Assembly (NCBI GenBank): GCA_023653115.1
Contig: JAMNXO010000010.1
Location: 1-64,000 of the forward strand
Reading direction: 5' to 3'
DNA from: Erythrobacter sp.
GTDB lineage: Bacteria; Pseudomonadota; Alphaproteobacteria; Sphingomonadales; Sphingomonadaceae
Length of the DNA: 64,000 nt
Shown here one piece after another: positions 53,569 to 63,443 of this stretch. Numbering within the stretch: position 1 is the stretch's first letter; every line of letters starts with the position of its first letter. The position numbers were made by a program, and so were the translations under genes. A model generated the notes under the pieces. That model saw only the letters and a list, made by a program, of their open reading frames with translations, searched no databases and was not told the origin of the DNA.

Positions 53569-54515
53569 CCGCGTTCGGGCAGCCACCGCGCCATTTCCTC
53601 GATCTCGGGGATGCAGGCGGCGATGCTCTCGCCGCGATGATCAATGACGCGATCGATCGCAAAGCGGCGCGTGCAGGATTGCCGAAGGGCGCGGCCGACG
53701 CCGATGCACCGCTTGCCGGCCGGGTGCTGGCGCTGGTGTTCGAGAAGAACTCGACCCGCACGCGCGTCAGCTTCGACATCGCGATGCGCCAGCTCGGCGG
53801 GAGCGTGTTGCTGCTCGATTCGGCCTCAAGCCAGCTGGGGCGGGGAGAGACCATCGCCGACACCGCACGGGTGCTGAGCCGGATGGTCGACGGCATCATG
53901 CTGCGCACCGATGATCACGCCAAGATCGCGGAAATGGCGCGCCACGCGACCGTGCCGGTGATCAACGGACTGACCGACAGTTCGCACCCGTGCCAGATCG
54001 TCGCTGATCTGCTCACTGTAATCGAACACGGCAAGGCCCTGCCCGGGCTCGAGGTCGCGTGGTTCGGGGATGGGAACAACGTGCTGCACTCGATTCTCGA
54101 GGCGGCAGGATTGTTCAAGTTCAACGTTCGGGTGGCGACGCCTGCCGGGTATGAACCCGAACCGGCGTTCGTGGAGCTCGCACGCGCGGGCGGAGCCGAG
54201 GTCACTCTGACGCAGGACGCCCACGCGGCGGCGCGCGGCGCCGATGTGATCGTCACCGATACGTGGATTTCGATGGGGCAGGCCGATGCCGCCGAAAAGA
54301 AGGCCGCGATGGCGCTCTATCAGGTCAATGCCGCGCTGATGGCCGAGGCGAAGCCGGACGCCGTGTTTCTGCACTGCCTGCCCGCCCATGTCGGCGACGA
54401 GGTCAGCGAGGATGTGTTCGAAGGCCCGCAAGCGGTGGTGTTTGACGAGGCGGAAAATCGCATCCACGCGCAGAAATCGGTGCTGCTTTGGAGCTTCGGC
54501 CTGCTCGGCACCTGA
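53565..54515 (+). CDS. argF: ornithine carbamoyltransferase
   Basis: This 316-residue enzyme makes citrulline from ornithine and carbamoyl phosphate. It has the carbamoyl-phosphate site [13 protein letters not shown], the [15 protein letters not shown] segment, and the C-terminal [11 protein letters not shown]. The ATGA overlap with argD makes an argDF operon. hslO follows after 66 nt. Confidence 0.96.
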   Translation: MTAFGQPPRHFLDLGDAGGDALAAMINDAIDRKAARAGLPKGAADADAPLAGRVLALVFEKNSTRTRVSFDIAMRQLGGSVLLLDSASSQLGRGETIADTARVLSRMVDGIMLRTDDHAKIAEMARHATVPVINGLTDSSHPCQIVADLLTVIEHGKALPGLEVAWFGDGNNVLHSILEAAGLFKFNVRVATPAGYEPEPAFVELARAGGAEVTLTQDAHAAARGADVIVTDTWISMGQADAAEKKAAMALYQVNAALMAEAKPDAVFLHCLPAHVGDEVSEDVFEGPQAVVFDEAENRIHAQKSVLLWSFGLLGT

Positions 54516-54581
54516 GCCAATCCTGGCCCGCACGCCGCAGGGGGCTTTCGCCCGGGGCGAACAATCCCCATATGGCCGCCC

Positions 54582-55472
54582 ATGGCTGATATGACCGAAA
54601 CCTTCTCCGACCAGATCATGGGCTTCACTCTGCCCGGCCGCAGTGCGCGCGGGCGTGTTGTGCGGCTCGAAGGCGTGCTCGACAAGGTGCTGTCGGCGCA
54701 TGATTATCCCGCGCCGATTACGCATCTTTTGGGCGAAGCGCTGGTGCTGGGCTCGCTGATGGGCGGATTGCTCAAGGGCGAGCACGCGCAGATGACCCTG
54801 CAGGCGCAGACCAATGGCGGGATCGTCAGCCTGCTGGTGTGCGATTACCGCGCCGGCGCGGTGCGCGGCTATTGCGATTTCGATGACGAGCGGCTGGCAC
54901 GGCTGGGCGCCAATCCGTCACTCTCGGCGCTGTTCGGGAAGGGCTACCTCACGATCACCTTCGAGACCGAAGGGCGCCAGCGCTATCAGGGTATCGTGCC
55001 GCTGGAAGGCGACAGTCTGGCCGAGGCTTGCGAGGCCTATTTCAGCCAGTCCGAGCAGATTCCGACGTTGATCCGCGTCGCCAGCCGCGCGGGCGCGGGC
55101 GGGCGAATGGCGGCAGGCCTGTTGGTGCAGCATCTCGCCGATGGCGAGGAGGGGCGCGAGCGGCTCCATGTCCGTCTCGACCATCCCGATTGGGAGCATG
55201 TCGCGGTGCTGGCGGGCACCATCAGCCACGAGGAACTGCTCGATCCCGAGCTGTCGCTTGAAGGGATTGTCTGGCGCTTGTTCCACGAGGAGGACGAGGT
55301 GCGGGTGATGGCCGGTGCGGAATTATCGCGCGGCTGCCGTTGCAGCAGCGAGCACTACGCCACCATCATCGCCCGTTTCCCGCCCGAAGAGCAGCAGGCA
55401 ATGCGCAACGAGGACGGGATCGTGGTGGTTGATTGCGCCTTCTGCTCGCGCCTGTTCGAGTTGGCGATCTGA
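54582..55472 (+). CDS. hslO: redox-regulated chaperone Hsp33
   Basis: This 296-residue chaperone becomes active when oxidised. The Zn-binding Cys pairs are in CRC (Cys252 and Cys254) and CAFC (Cys285 and Cys288), the CXC-x27-32-CXXC pattern of Hsp33. Length is normal. It lies downstream of argF on the same strand with a gap of 66 nt, and likely belongs to the same transcription direction though not necessarily one operon. Confidence 0.94.
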   Translation: MADMTETFSDQIMGFTLPGRSARGRVVRLEGVLDKVLSAHDYPAPITHLLGEALVLGSLMGGLLKGEHAQMTLQAQTNGGIVSLLVCDYRAGAVRGYCDFDDERLARLGANPSLSALFGKGYLTITFETEGRQRYQGIVPLEGDSLAEACEAYFSQSEQIPTLIRVASRAGAGGRMAAGLLVQHLADGEEGRERLHVRLDHPDWEHVAVLAGTISHEELLDPELSLEGIVWRLFHEEDEVRVMAGAELSRGCRCSSEHYATIIARFPPEEQQAMRNEDGIVVVDCAFCSRLFELAI

Positions 55473-55558
55473 CCTTTCGTCGACAGCTGTCAGCAAATGG
55501 CCGATTTCTGACCAGAATATGCAAGCCAGCCCCGCCAAAAGCAGGCATGGAGGTTGCC

Positions 55559-55978
55559 ATGAACAGGATTTCTGCCAGCAATTTCCGCCTGATCAGGAGC
55601 GGGGGCATCATCGCTGCCGGGCTATTTGGCCTCGCTTGGCCGGTGTTGGCGCAGGGCAATGGCCTGGCGATGCTCGGCACGCTCACCAAGGGCGAGTGGA
55701 CGATCAAGTTCCGGGACGGGAGCGCTGACCGGAAGATCTGCGTGCGTAGCGGGCAGGAACTGATCCAGCTGCGGCACCGCGAATCCGGGTGCAACCAGTT
55801 CGTGGTCGAGGACGGGGCGGCGAAGGTGACGGTGCAGTACACCTGCCCCGCCAATGGCTATGCCCGCACCAGCATCCGCCGCGAGACCCCGGCGTTGGTG
55901 CAGTTGGAAAGCCAAGGCATCCACGGCGGCCTGCCGTTCCAGTTCCTTGCCGAGGCCCGTCGCACCGGCTCGTGCTGA
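55559..55978 (+). CDS. exported DUF3617-like protein
   Basis: This 139-residue protein has a hydrophobic signal segment (residues about 12-33, FRLIRSGGIIAAGLFGLAWP) and four Cys in the mature part (ICVRS, SGCNQF, TCPANGY and the last residue). The layout GEWTIKFRDGSADRKICVRSG resembles DUF3617 periplasmic proteins. The function is unknown. GGAGG lies 6 nt upstream of the ATG at 55559. It is followed by queC. Confidence 0.65.
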   Translation: MNRISASNFRLIRSGGIIAAGLFGLAWPVLAQGNGLAMLGTLTKGEWTIKFRDGSADRKICVRSGQELIQLRHRESGCNQFVVEDGAAKVTVQYTCPANGYARTSIRRETPALVQLESQGIHGGLPFQFLAEARRTGSC

Positions 55979-56023
55979 GGCCCGCAGATTGCCTTTGCCG
56001 TCAGGCGTGATAGGGGCCGCGCC

Positions 56024-56722
56024 ATGAACGCTCCGGAGCGCACCGTGTCTCAGCCGATCGCTGTCGTCCTGCTGTCCGGTGGGTTGGATTCGATGGTCAC
56101 CGCCGCCCTCGCCAAAGAGCAGGGCTTTGCGGTGCATGCGCTCAGCGTTGATTACGGCCAGCGCCACCGGCGCGAACTGGAATCTGCGCGGCGGATTGCC
56201 GAGCGGCTTGGCCTTGCTCGGCATACGGAAATTGCGCTCGATCTGCGCGCGTTTGGCGGCTCGGCTCTGACCGATACGATTGATGTCCCCAAGGGGGGCG
56301 TGGGCGATGATATTCCCGTCACCTATGTCCCGGCGCGCAATTTGGTATTTCTCGCGCTCACCACCGCCTGCGCTGAAGCGGCGGGCGCGCGCGATGTGTT
56401 CATCGGGGTGAATGCGCTCGACTACTCGGGCTATCCTGACTGCCGGCCGGAATTCATCGCGAGCTTTGCTGAAACCGCGCGGCTCGGAACCAAGGCCGGG
56501 GCGGAAGGCGCGCCCTTTACGATCCATGCTCCGCTGCAGCACATGACCAAGGCCGATATTGCCCGCGAATGCCATAGGCTTGGGTTGGACCCGGCGTGGA
56601 GCTGGTCATGCTATGATCCTGCACCGGACGGCATGGCGTGCGGGCTGTGCGATTCCTGCAGGCTGAGGAAAAAGGGTTTTGCTGAAGCCGGAATTGTCGA
56701 TAGCACCCCCTACAAGGCCTGA
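56024..56722 (+). CDS. queC: 7-cyano-7-deazaguanine synthase
   Basis: This 232-residue ATP-dependent enzyme makes preQ0 for queuosine and other deazapurines. It has the PP-loop LLSGGLDSMV, PARNLVFLALTT, and the Zn site SCYDPAPDGMACGLCDSC. The other queuosine genes (queD, queE) are not in the window. It lies 46 nt after the DUF3617-like gene. Confidence 0.95.
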   Translation: MNAPERTVSQPIAVVLLSGGLDSMVTAALAKEQGFAVHALSVDYGQRHRRELESARRIAERLGLARHTEIALDLRAFGGSALTDTIDVPKGGVGDDIPVTYVPARNLVFLALTTACAEAAGARDVFIGVNALDYSGYPDCRPEFIASFAETARLGTKAGAEGAPFTIHAPLQHMTKADIARECHRLGLDPAWSWSCYDPAPDGMACGLCDSCRLRKKGFAEAGIVDSTPYKA

Positions 56723-56774
56723 AGGCAGCCGCACGGCTGAACGATAGGCCAAATATCCAGAGAGGGGATCTTTC

Positions 56775-58403
56775 TTGAGCGAGGAAGCGATCGCGCCGCA
56801 GAGCCGCGAGAATGCGCCAGTGCCTGCCTATAGCTGGTACGCGCTGAGTGTGCTGGTGCTGGTCTACGTGCTGAATTTCATCGACCGGCAAATCCTGTCG
56901 ATCCTCGCCAACGACATCAAGGCAGATTTGGGCGTCGACGACGCCTATCTTGGCTTCCTCTATGGCACCGCCTTCGCGGTGTTTTACGCGCTGTTCGGGA
57001 TTCCGCTGGGAAAGCTGGCGGATAGCTGGAAGCGCACTCGATTGCTGGCGATCGGGCTGACCTTGTGGTCGACGATGACCGCGCTGTCGGGCTTTGCCAA
57101 GAATGCGACGGTGTTGACCGTGGCGCGGATCGGGGTCGGTGTTGGCGAGGCGACGGCCAGCCCATCGGCCTATTCGCTGATTTCCGACTGGTTCCCGTCA
57201 CGCCTGAGGGCAACCGCGCTCGCGATCTATTCGTCGGGCCTTTATATTGGCGGAGGTGTGTCGATCTGGATTGGCGCACTGATCGTCGAGAACTGGAATG
57301 CGGCGTATCCCGGCGGGGGACCGCTCGGCCTTGCCGGGTGGCAGGCGGCGTTTCTCGCTGTCGGCATACCCGGCTTGATTCTGGCCTTGTGGGTGACGAC
57401 CCTGCGCGAGCCGGTGCGGGGTGCGATTGACGGTCTTCCTACGCCAGAGAACCCTGCGCCGTTCACCGGTTTCATGCGTGAGCTGGTCGAGGTGATCCCG
57501 CCGCTGACAATCATCGGGGCAGCTATTCGTGGTCCTTCGGCGCTGGCGCTTAATCTCATCGGGCTGGTTTTCTTCGGCGTGCTTGCGCTTGGATTAACTC
57601 ACCTGGTGCCGGCCTCGGCCAACCTCGTTCCCGGATTTGAGGATGGCAGCTTCAAAGTGTCCGATCAGTGGCTGTTTCTGGGTATCGGCTACTACGCCGT
57701 GTTCAGCTGGGCGATGGGCCTGAAGGCGCGTGACCTGCCAACGTTCCGGTTGACCTGGGGATCTCCGGCGTTCCTGTGCGTGATCTTGGGTTATGGCACT
57801 GTGGCGTTCATGGCCTACGCCAATTCCTACTGGGGTGCGCCCTATGCCGAACGTGTTCTGGGCGCGTCCAAGTACGAGCTTGGGTTCTTTCTTGGCATGC
57901 CGGGTGCTTTGGCGGGCTTTCTCGGCGTAGTGTTGGGCGGACGAATGGCGGATTTCCTGCTCGGTTGGAGACCCAATGGCCGGATCTTCGTGATGCTGTT
58001 CGGACTGCTGACCCCGGTTCCGGTGGTCTACTTTGCCGTCACAACCAGCAGCCTGCCGGTTTTCTACGTGCTGAGCTTCTTTGCCAACATGTTGACCGCC
58101 TCGGCTTTGGGCGCGGCGGCGGCGTCGAGCCAGGCGCTGGTGCTCCCGCGAATGCGCGGAGTAGCGACAGCGACATTCTTTCTCGCCACGACGCTGGTGG
58201 GACTGGGTCTCGGGCCGTTCATGGCTGGCTATGTCTCGGCCATCAACGGCGATGACCTTTCGGCCGGAGTCCTTTCGACGCTGATTATTACGCCGTTCGG
58301 CTTGGTGCTGCTGATTGGAGCGCTGGTGCTGTTTCCTGCTGCCATGGCTCAGATGCGACAGAGGGCTGAGGCTGCGGGCGAGGTGTTCGAGCCCGGCCAG
58401 TAA
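56775..58403 (+). CDS. MFS transporter, Spinster-like
   Basis: This 542-residue protein has about 12 membrane segments. The N-terminal helix NFIDRQILSILANDIKADLG and the MFS loop GKLADSWKRTRLLAIGL are characteristic of Spinster-type transporters. The extra region between residues about 210 and 320 is longer than in most. The start is a TTG at 56775 with AGAGGGGA 4-8 nt upstream. It is 52 nt after queC. The substrate is unknown. Confidence 0.85.
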   Translation: MSEEAIAPQSRENAPVPAYSWYALSVLVLVYVLNFIDRQILSILANDIKADLGVDDAYLGFLYGTAFAVFYALFGIPLGKLADSWKRTRLLAIGLTLWSTMTALSGFAKNATVLTVARIGVGVGEATASPSAYSLISDWFPSRLRATALAIYSSGLYIGGGVSIWIGALIVENWNAAYPGGGPLGLAGWQAAFLAVGIPGLILALWVTTLREPVRGAIDGLPTPENPAPFTGFMRELVEVIPPLTIIGAAIRGPSALALNLIGLVFFGVLALGLTHLVPASANLVPGFEDGSFKVSDQWLFLGIGYYAVFSWAMGLKARDLPTFRLTWGSPAFLCVILGYGTVAFMAYANSYWGAPYAERVLGASKYELGFFLGMPGALAGFLGVVLGGRMADFLLGWRPNGRIFVMLFGLLTPVPVVYFAVTTSSLPVFYVLSFFANMLTASALGAAAASSQALVLPRMRGVATATFFLATTLVGLGLGPFMAGYVSAINGDDLSAGVLSTLIITPFGLVLLIGALVLFPAAMAQMRQRAEAAGEVFEPGQ

Positions 58404-58623
58404 CCGCAGTCGAACGGTACCCTTCAGCGGCAGCGCAGCGCAAAGCATAGCGCGCAATAGTCCGTTCCCATCAGGAATGAGCTTAGGACCTGCCAGCGCG
58501 CAGCGACAAGACTTGTAGCTATCGGACCCGGGCTTGGCGCGACGTGGCCGCTTGTCTTGAGACAACCCAGAAGGGGCATGTGTACGATGTCCGCTAGTCG
58601 CATTTCTCCGACGGTCTAGGCAC

Positions 58624-58651
58624 AAAAAAGGGGCCGGATTTCTCCGGCCCC
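58624..58651 (-). terminator. terminator of the OmpA-family gene
   Basis: On the minus strand a perfect 9-bp stem (GGGGCCGGA with TCCGGCCCC, loop 4 nt) is followed by TTTTTT. It lies 24 nt after the end of the OmpA gene. Confidence 0.93.
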
Positions 58652-58675
58652 TCCTTATTCCCAATCGGGAGTGAC

Positions 58676-59824
<1,149 letters not shown>

Positions 59825-60055
59825 ACTAAAATTCCCCTTTTGTTATCGAACTGAGGCACCGAAAGGTATCTATCTTTTCCTCATGCAAGAGGCAAGCTGT
59901 CAATAGCCCCATGTGTTGCTAGAATGCCGCTATTGCAGGTTTGTGTAAGAAAATCAAAAGCTATGACTTTCGGTAGTTCGAGGATGGCTCAAACTTGAGG
60001 TTGAACGCTCAGGCCGGAGGGGAGACCAAGAGCCTGACGGATCGCAATGTTTGGA

Positions 60056-60232
60056 TCAATTTGGCAGGCATCGCCAGATGCGCCAGTCGCCCTGGGGTGC
60101 GCATTGTTCGCGGCGCCCGAGCAGCTGCCAATGGAACTGGAATTCGGCCTTCTCCTTCTGGTCGAGGGCATTGGCGATGAGCCGGCCGGCTTCCGTCTCG
60201 CCTTCTTCCAGCCATTCGAGATCGGCGCTCAA
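60056..60232 (-). pseudogene. truncated terminase large-subunit remnant
   Basis: A 58-residue frame starts at a TTG that overlaps the stop of the terS-like gene (TTGA). It begins SADLEWLEEGETEAGRLI and ends WRIWRCLPN then stop. The segment GDWRIW resembles the N-terminal GDWRxWL that precedes the Walker A motif in large terminases and gene transfer agent TerL proteins, with an upstream LLGRREQCAPQ part of that same stretch. The ATPase motif and all later sequence are missing. It is best explained as a broken terL, below the usual gene size cut-off. The assignment is by eye. Confidence 0.55.
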
Positions 60233-60705
60233 CGCGCGCCGTCCGTGCGGGCTCGCTCGTTCTTGAGCCGCAGCCGGATTTCCTCGACCTTGCGATCGAT
60301 CGAGGCGCGCACTTCGGCGGCGCTGACATTGCGCTGCTGGGCCATCGCCTGCGAGGCGGTGTCGCGGTGCGCGGCGAGCAGGCGCACGGCATTGGCGAAG
60401 TCATATTTTCCCTTGTCGGGCGTGGCCATGTCGCCCTGCCGCAGTCGGCGGACGACCTCCATCTCCAGGTGGGTGTAGCCTTCCCACAGGGCATCCAGCC
60501 AAAGGCGGGCAAATTCGGGCTCTTCGCGGCGCACCTTGTACGCGCGGCCGGCGCTGATTCCTGCTTTCGCTGCGGATTCGGTGACATTGGATGTTTCGGC
60601 GAGGTGATCGAGGAAGAGCCGCCGCCAGTTGTTGTTGATCCGGCCGTCCTCGCCTTCCTTGAGGCTGGGTCGGATGGTGATGCGCTTTCCTGGCAATTTG
60701 GCCAT
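60229..60705 (-). CDS. terminase small-subunit-like DNA-binding protein
   Basis: This 158-residue basic protein has a helix-turn-helix region LAETSNVTESAAKAGISAGR followed by FARLWLDALWEGYTHLEME, the style of phage or gene-transfer-agent small terminases that recognise packaging DNA. The C-terminal half is a charged coiled coil. I chose the ATG at 60705, with AGGAGA 6 nt upstream; the open frame extends to 60726. It is followed at once by a terL-like stub, and no capsid or portal genes are visible nearby. Confidence 0.68.
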   Translation of the reverse strand: MAKLPGKRITIRPSLKEGEDGRINNNWRRLFLDHLAETSNVTESAAKAGISAGRAYKVRREEPEFARLWLDALWEGYTHLEMEVVRRLRQGDMATPDKGKYDFANAVRLLAAHRDTASQAMAQQRNVSAAEVRASIDRKVEEIRLRLKNERARTDGAR

Positions 60706-60727
60706 GGCGTCTCTCCTGCTGCGCAAA

Positions 60728-60761
60728 CCAAAAAGGCGGCATCCCGGTGGGACGCCGCCTT
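60728..60761 (-). terminator. terminator of the spt-acp operon
   Basis: On the minus strand a stem (AAGGCGGC with GCCGCCTT, plus inner TCCC/GGGA pairs across one mismatch) is followed by TTTTT. It lies about 93 nt after the end of spt and before the terS-like gene. Confidence 0.85.
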
Positions 60762-60853
60762 CTGGCGAATCGGTAATTTTCGACTATGCCCTCTTCTAAC
60801 CAGAGAGCGCCACGATATCAAGAAAAATAACCAATATGGTTCGCGAACAGGAA

Positions 60854-62092
60854 TTAGATGATCCCGATCGCCTTGCCGGCGCGTTCGAACATGCCGAGGA
60901 TCGTCGTGACCTGCTCCGCCGTGTGTTCTGCGCACAGCGAGCAGCGCAGCAGGGTCATCCCCGCAGGCGTTGCCGGCGGGCGGGCCAGATTGACGTAGAG
61001 GCCTTCCTTGAGCAGCGCCTCCCACATCATCGCGCCGCGTTCGAGATCGGGCATGATCACCGCGATGATCGCGCTCTGCGGGGTTTCGGTGCCAAGCTTG
61101 AAACCGAGATCGCGCAGGCCCTTGTGCAGGGTGCGGCTGTTCTCCCACAGATGCGCGCGCTTGTTGCTGCCCTGCATCAGCTTGCGGATCGAGACGGCCG
61201 AGCTGGCCATCACAGACGGCGGGAGGGCGGCGGTGAACACATAGGGGCGGCACACCAGCCGCAGCACTTCGAACTTCGGGTGGTTGGAAACGCAGAAACC
61301 GCCCACCGTCCCGACGCTCTTGGAGAAGGTGCCGATGATGAAATCGACATCATCCAGCACGCCCTGTTCCTCGGCGACGCCGCGGCCATGTTCGCCGATG
61401 AAGCCCATCGAGTGCGCTTCGTCGACCAGCACCATCGCGCCGTTTTCCTTGGCGATGCGCACCATTTCCTTGAGCGGGGCGACATCGCCCATCATCGAAT
61501 AGACGCCTTCGAGCACCACCAGCTTGCCCGCGCCTTCGGGAATGCGCTTGAGGCGCTTTTCGAGCGCTTCGACGTCATTATGCTTGAAGGGCACAACCTC
61601 GGCCTTGCCCATCGCGCAGCCATCATAGATCGACGCGTGGCTGTCGATATCGAGGATGATGTAATCGCCCTTGCCGGCCAGCGTCGAGATGATCCCGAGA
61701 TTGGCTTGGTATCCGGTCGAGAACACCATGGCATGGTCCATGTCGTAGAATTCGCGAAGAGCGGTCTCGACATCACGGTGATCGCGGAAGGTGCCGTTGA
61801 GCACGCGGCTGCCGGTGGTGCCGGCGCCAAACTCCTGCATCGCCTTCTGGCCTGCCTCGATCACGTCAGGATCGAAGGTCATGCCCATGTAGTTGTAAGT
61901 GCCCAGCAGGATGGTGTCGCGACCGTTGCAGATCGCGCGGGTGGGCGAGAGCACCTGCTCCATCACCAGGTTGAACGGATCTTCCACCCCCGCAGCGAGC
62001 AGCGTCTCGCGGGTCTGGATGATGGGATCGAACTTCGACAGCAGGTCGACAGGTTCTGCAGCGGTGAAGGTTTCAGTCATGGAAGTCGCCAT
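60854..62092 (-). CDS. spt: serine palmitoyltransferase
   Basis: This 412-residue PLP enzyme of the alpha-oxoamine synthase family condenses L-serine with an acyl thioester, the first step of sphingolipid synthesis. PLP residues are visible: DEAHSMG (Asp224, His227) and GTFSKSVG with Lys258. GAGTTGSRVLNGT is the family Gly-rich part. Sphingomonads use glycosphingolipids in place of lipopolysaccharide. The gene starts 2 nt after the acp stop, so they are coupled, and the enzyme may use acyl-ACP. A KBL or ALAS function is less likely given the context. Confidence 0.88.
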   Translation of the reverse strand: MATSMTETFTAAEPVDLLSKFDPIIQTRETLLAAGVEDPFNLVMEQVLSPTRAICNGRDTILLGTYNYMGMTFDPDVIEAGQKAMQEFGAGTTGSRVLNGTFRDHRDVETALREFYDMDHAMVFSTGYQANLGIISTLAGKGDYIILDIDSHASIYDGCAMGKAEVVPFKHNDVEALEKRLKRIPEGAGKLVVLEGVYSMMGDVAPLKEMVRIAKENGAMVLVDEAHSMGFIGEHGRGVAEEQGVLDDVDFIIGTFSKSVGTVGGFCVSNHPKFEVLRLVCRPYVFTAALPPSVMASSAVSIRKLMQGSNKRAHLWENSRTLHKGLRDLGFKLGTETPQSAIIAVIMPDLERGAMMWEALLKEGLYVNLARPPATPAGMTLLRCSLCAEHTAEQVTTILGMFERAGKAIGII

Positions 62093-62094
62093 TA

Positions 62095-62337
62095 TCAGCT
62101 ATCCTGCAGCTTGTGGACCGCCGCGACGAGCTGGCCCCAGTTTTCGATCTCGGCCTGCTGGTTCATGCTGATGATCACATCGAATTCGTCTTCGATCTCG
62201 GCGACGAAATCCATGACCGTCAGACTGTCGAACTCGAGATCGCCGGCAAAGGTGGTCGAATCCTCGATGTCGACACCCTTCTTGTTGAAGGGTTCGATCA
62301 GGGTGCGGATGCGCTCGTCGACTTCCGAAGCGGTCAT
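62095..62337 (-). CDS. acyl carrier protein associated with serine palmitoyltransferase
   Basis: This 80-residue acidic protein is an ACP with the phosphopantetheine site in LEFDSLTVMDF (Ser38). A dedicated ACP beside spt is known in sphingomonads and Caulobacter sphingolipid clusters, where it may supply acyl-ACP to the enzyme. It is not the general fatty-acid ACP. The start ATG at 62337 has AAGG 11 nt upstream. It is the first gene of the acp-spt operon and is divergent from the PycTM-like gene. Confidence 0.9.
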   Translation of the reverse strand: MTASEVDERIRTLIEPFNKKGVDIEDSTTFAGDLEFDSLTVMDFVAEIEDEFDVIISMNQQAEIENWGQLVAAVHKLQDS

Positions 62338-62473
62338 GAGATGCGTGCCTTCGTTGCTTTGGTTGTAGGGCGGGGCCGCCCAAGGTAATACGGTTGCAAA
62401 GCGGCGGATGATGCAGCTTGTCAAGTTTTCGCCGCGCTGCGGGGGTGCTGCACGGCTTATCCGGGGGGATATG

Positions 62474-63049
62474 ATGGCTGAAAATCAAACGCAGGCGGAA
62501 CCACCCAAGGCGGCGCCATCACTGCCTTCGCCCTCGGGCTATTCCAACCACGCCATCCACCTCGTGCGAACGAGCCAGCAGATCAATCTGGCGCTCAGTC
62601 AGATGGCCGATACCAAAGCATCGATCCTGATGGGGGCCACGTTCCTGGTCTTCACCATCTCGGTCGGGCAGGCCACCAACGGAACCTTGCCATTGTCGCT
62701 TGGCGTGCTGGCCCTGTTTGCCTTCATCTCCGCCATGTGCGCGGTCTTTGCTGTTCTGCCATCGGTCAGCAGTCCGACATCAGCCAAGCTCACCGACGGC
62801 AAGCCCAACAAGCTGTTCTTCGGTTATTTCACCCACATGGACGAAGGCGAGTGGGTCGACAGCATTCTGTCCGAGCTGCATGCCGACGAGACCGTGTTCC
62901 GCACCATGCTGCACGACGTTTACCAGAACGGACAGGTGCTGCAGCGCAAGAAGTACAAGTTCCTCGCCTACGCCTACAAAAGCTTCATGACCGGCCTGTG
63001 CCTGACCGCGATCACTTTTGCGGCCGAGTATCTGATCAGGCACTCATAG
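62474..63049 (+). CDS. PycTM / DUF5706-like membrane protein
   Basis: This 191-residue protein has the DUF5706 hallmark QINLALSQMADTKASILMG near residue 40, with the ADTKA element. Two membrane segments follow (about 51-70 and 77-100), a soluble part with FGYFTHMDEGEWVDSIL, and a third hydrophobic segment near the C-terminus. DUF5706 includes PycTM effectors of the Pycsar phage-defence systems, which are toxic membrane proteins triggered by cyclic nucleotides. No cyclase is visible next to it. The start is 62474, with GGGGG upstream at good spacing; 62471 is possible. Confidence 0.7.
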   Translation: MAENQTQAEPPKAAPSLPSPSGYSNHAIHLVRTSQQINLALSQMADTKASILMGATFLVFTISVGQATNGTLPLSLGVLALFAFISAMCAVFAVLPSVSSPTSAKLTDGKPNKLFFGYFTHMDEGEWVDSILSELHADETVFRTMLHDVYQNGQVLQRKKYKFLAYAYKSFMTGLCLTAITFAAEYLIRHS

Positions 63050-63080
63050 GATCAGGCCCGGCGAAGTGCCTGCTCGCCCG

Positions 63081-63443
63081 TCAAAGCAGCGCCTTGACCG
63101 CATTCATGAAGGGGCTGATCGAGACCGGCTTGGACAGATAGCCCGCCGCACCTGCTGCCCGGATACGTTCCTCGTCGCCCTTGGCGGCAAAGGCCGTCAC
63201 CGCCAGCACCGGAATACCGGCAAGGCTGCGGTCGCGTTTGGCGGCCTCGATCAGATCGACACCCGAGACGCCGCCGAGCTGGATGTCCATGATGATGAGA
63301 TCGGGCACCATTGCGCGCGCGGTCGAGAGCACCAGATTACCGTCGGCTACCGGCTCGACCTCGAAACCGTTGGCGCGCAGGACATCGCAGAACAATTTCC
63401 GGTTGAGGTCATTGTCCTCGACAACCATTATCCGTTTTGTCAC
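63081..63443 (-). CDS. divK: single-domain response regulator DivK
   Basis: This 120-residue CheY-like receiver has the phosphorylation site Asp53 in LIIMDIQLGG, the acidic pocket VVEDND, and the conserved Thr and Lys in VTAFAA and GYLSKPVS. Single-domain receivers with this sequence style in alphaproteobacteria are DivK, which controls the cell cycle through CtrA signalling. No linked histidine kinase is seen. Its 5' end overlaps the proposed start of the plus-strand DUF3572 gene. Confidence 0.85.
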   Translation of the reverse strand: MTKRIMVVEDNDLNRKLFCDVLRANGFEVEPVADGNLVLSTARAMVPDLIIMDIQLGGVSGVDLIEAAKRDRSLAGIPVLAVTAFAAKGDEERIRAAGAAGYLSKPVSISPFMNAVKALL

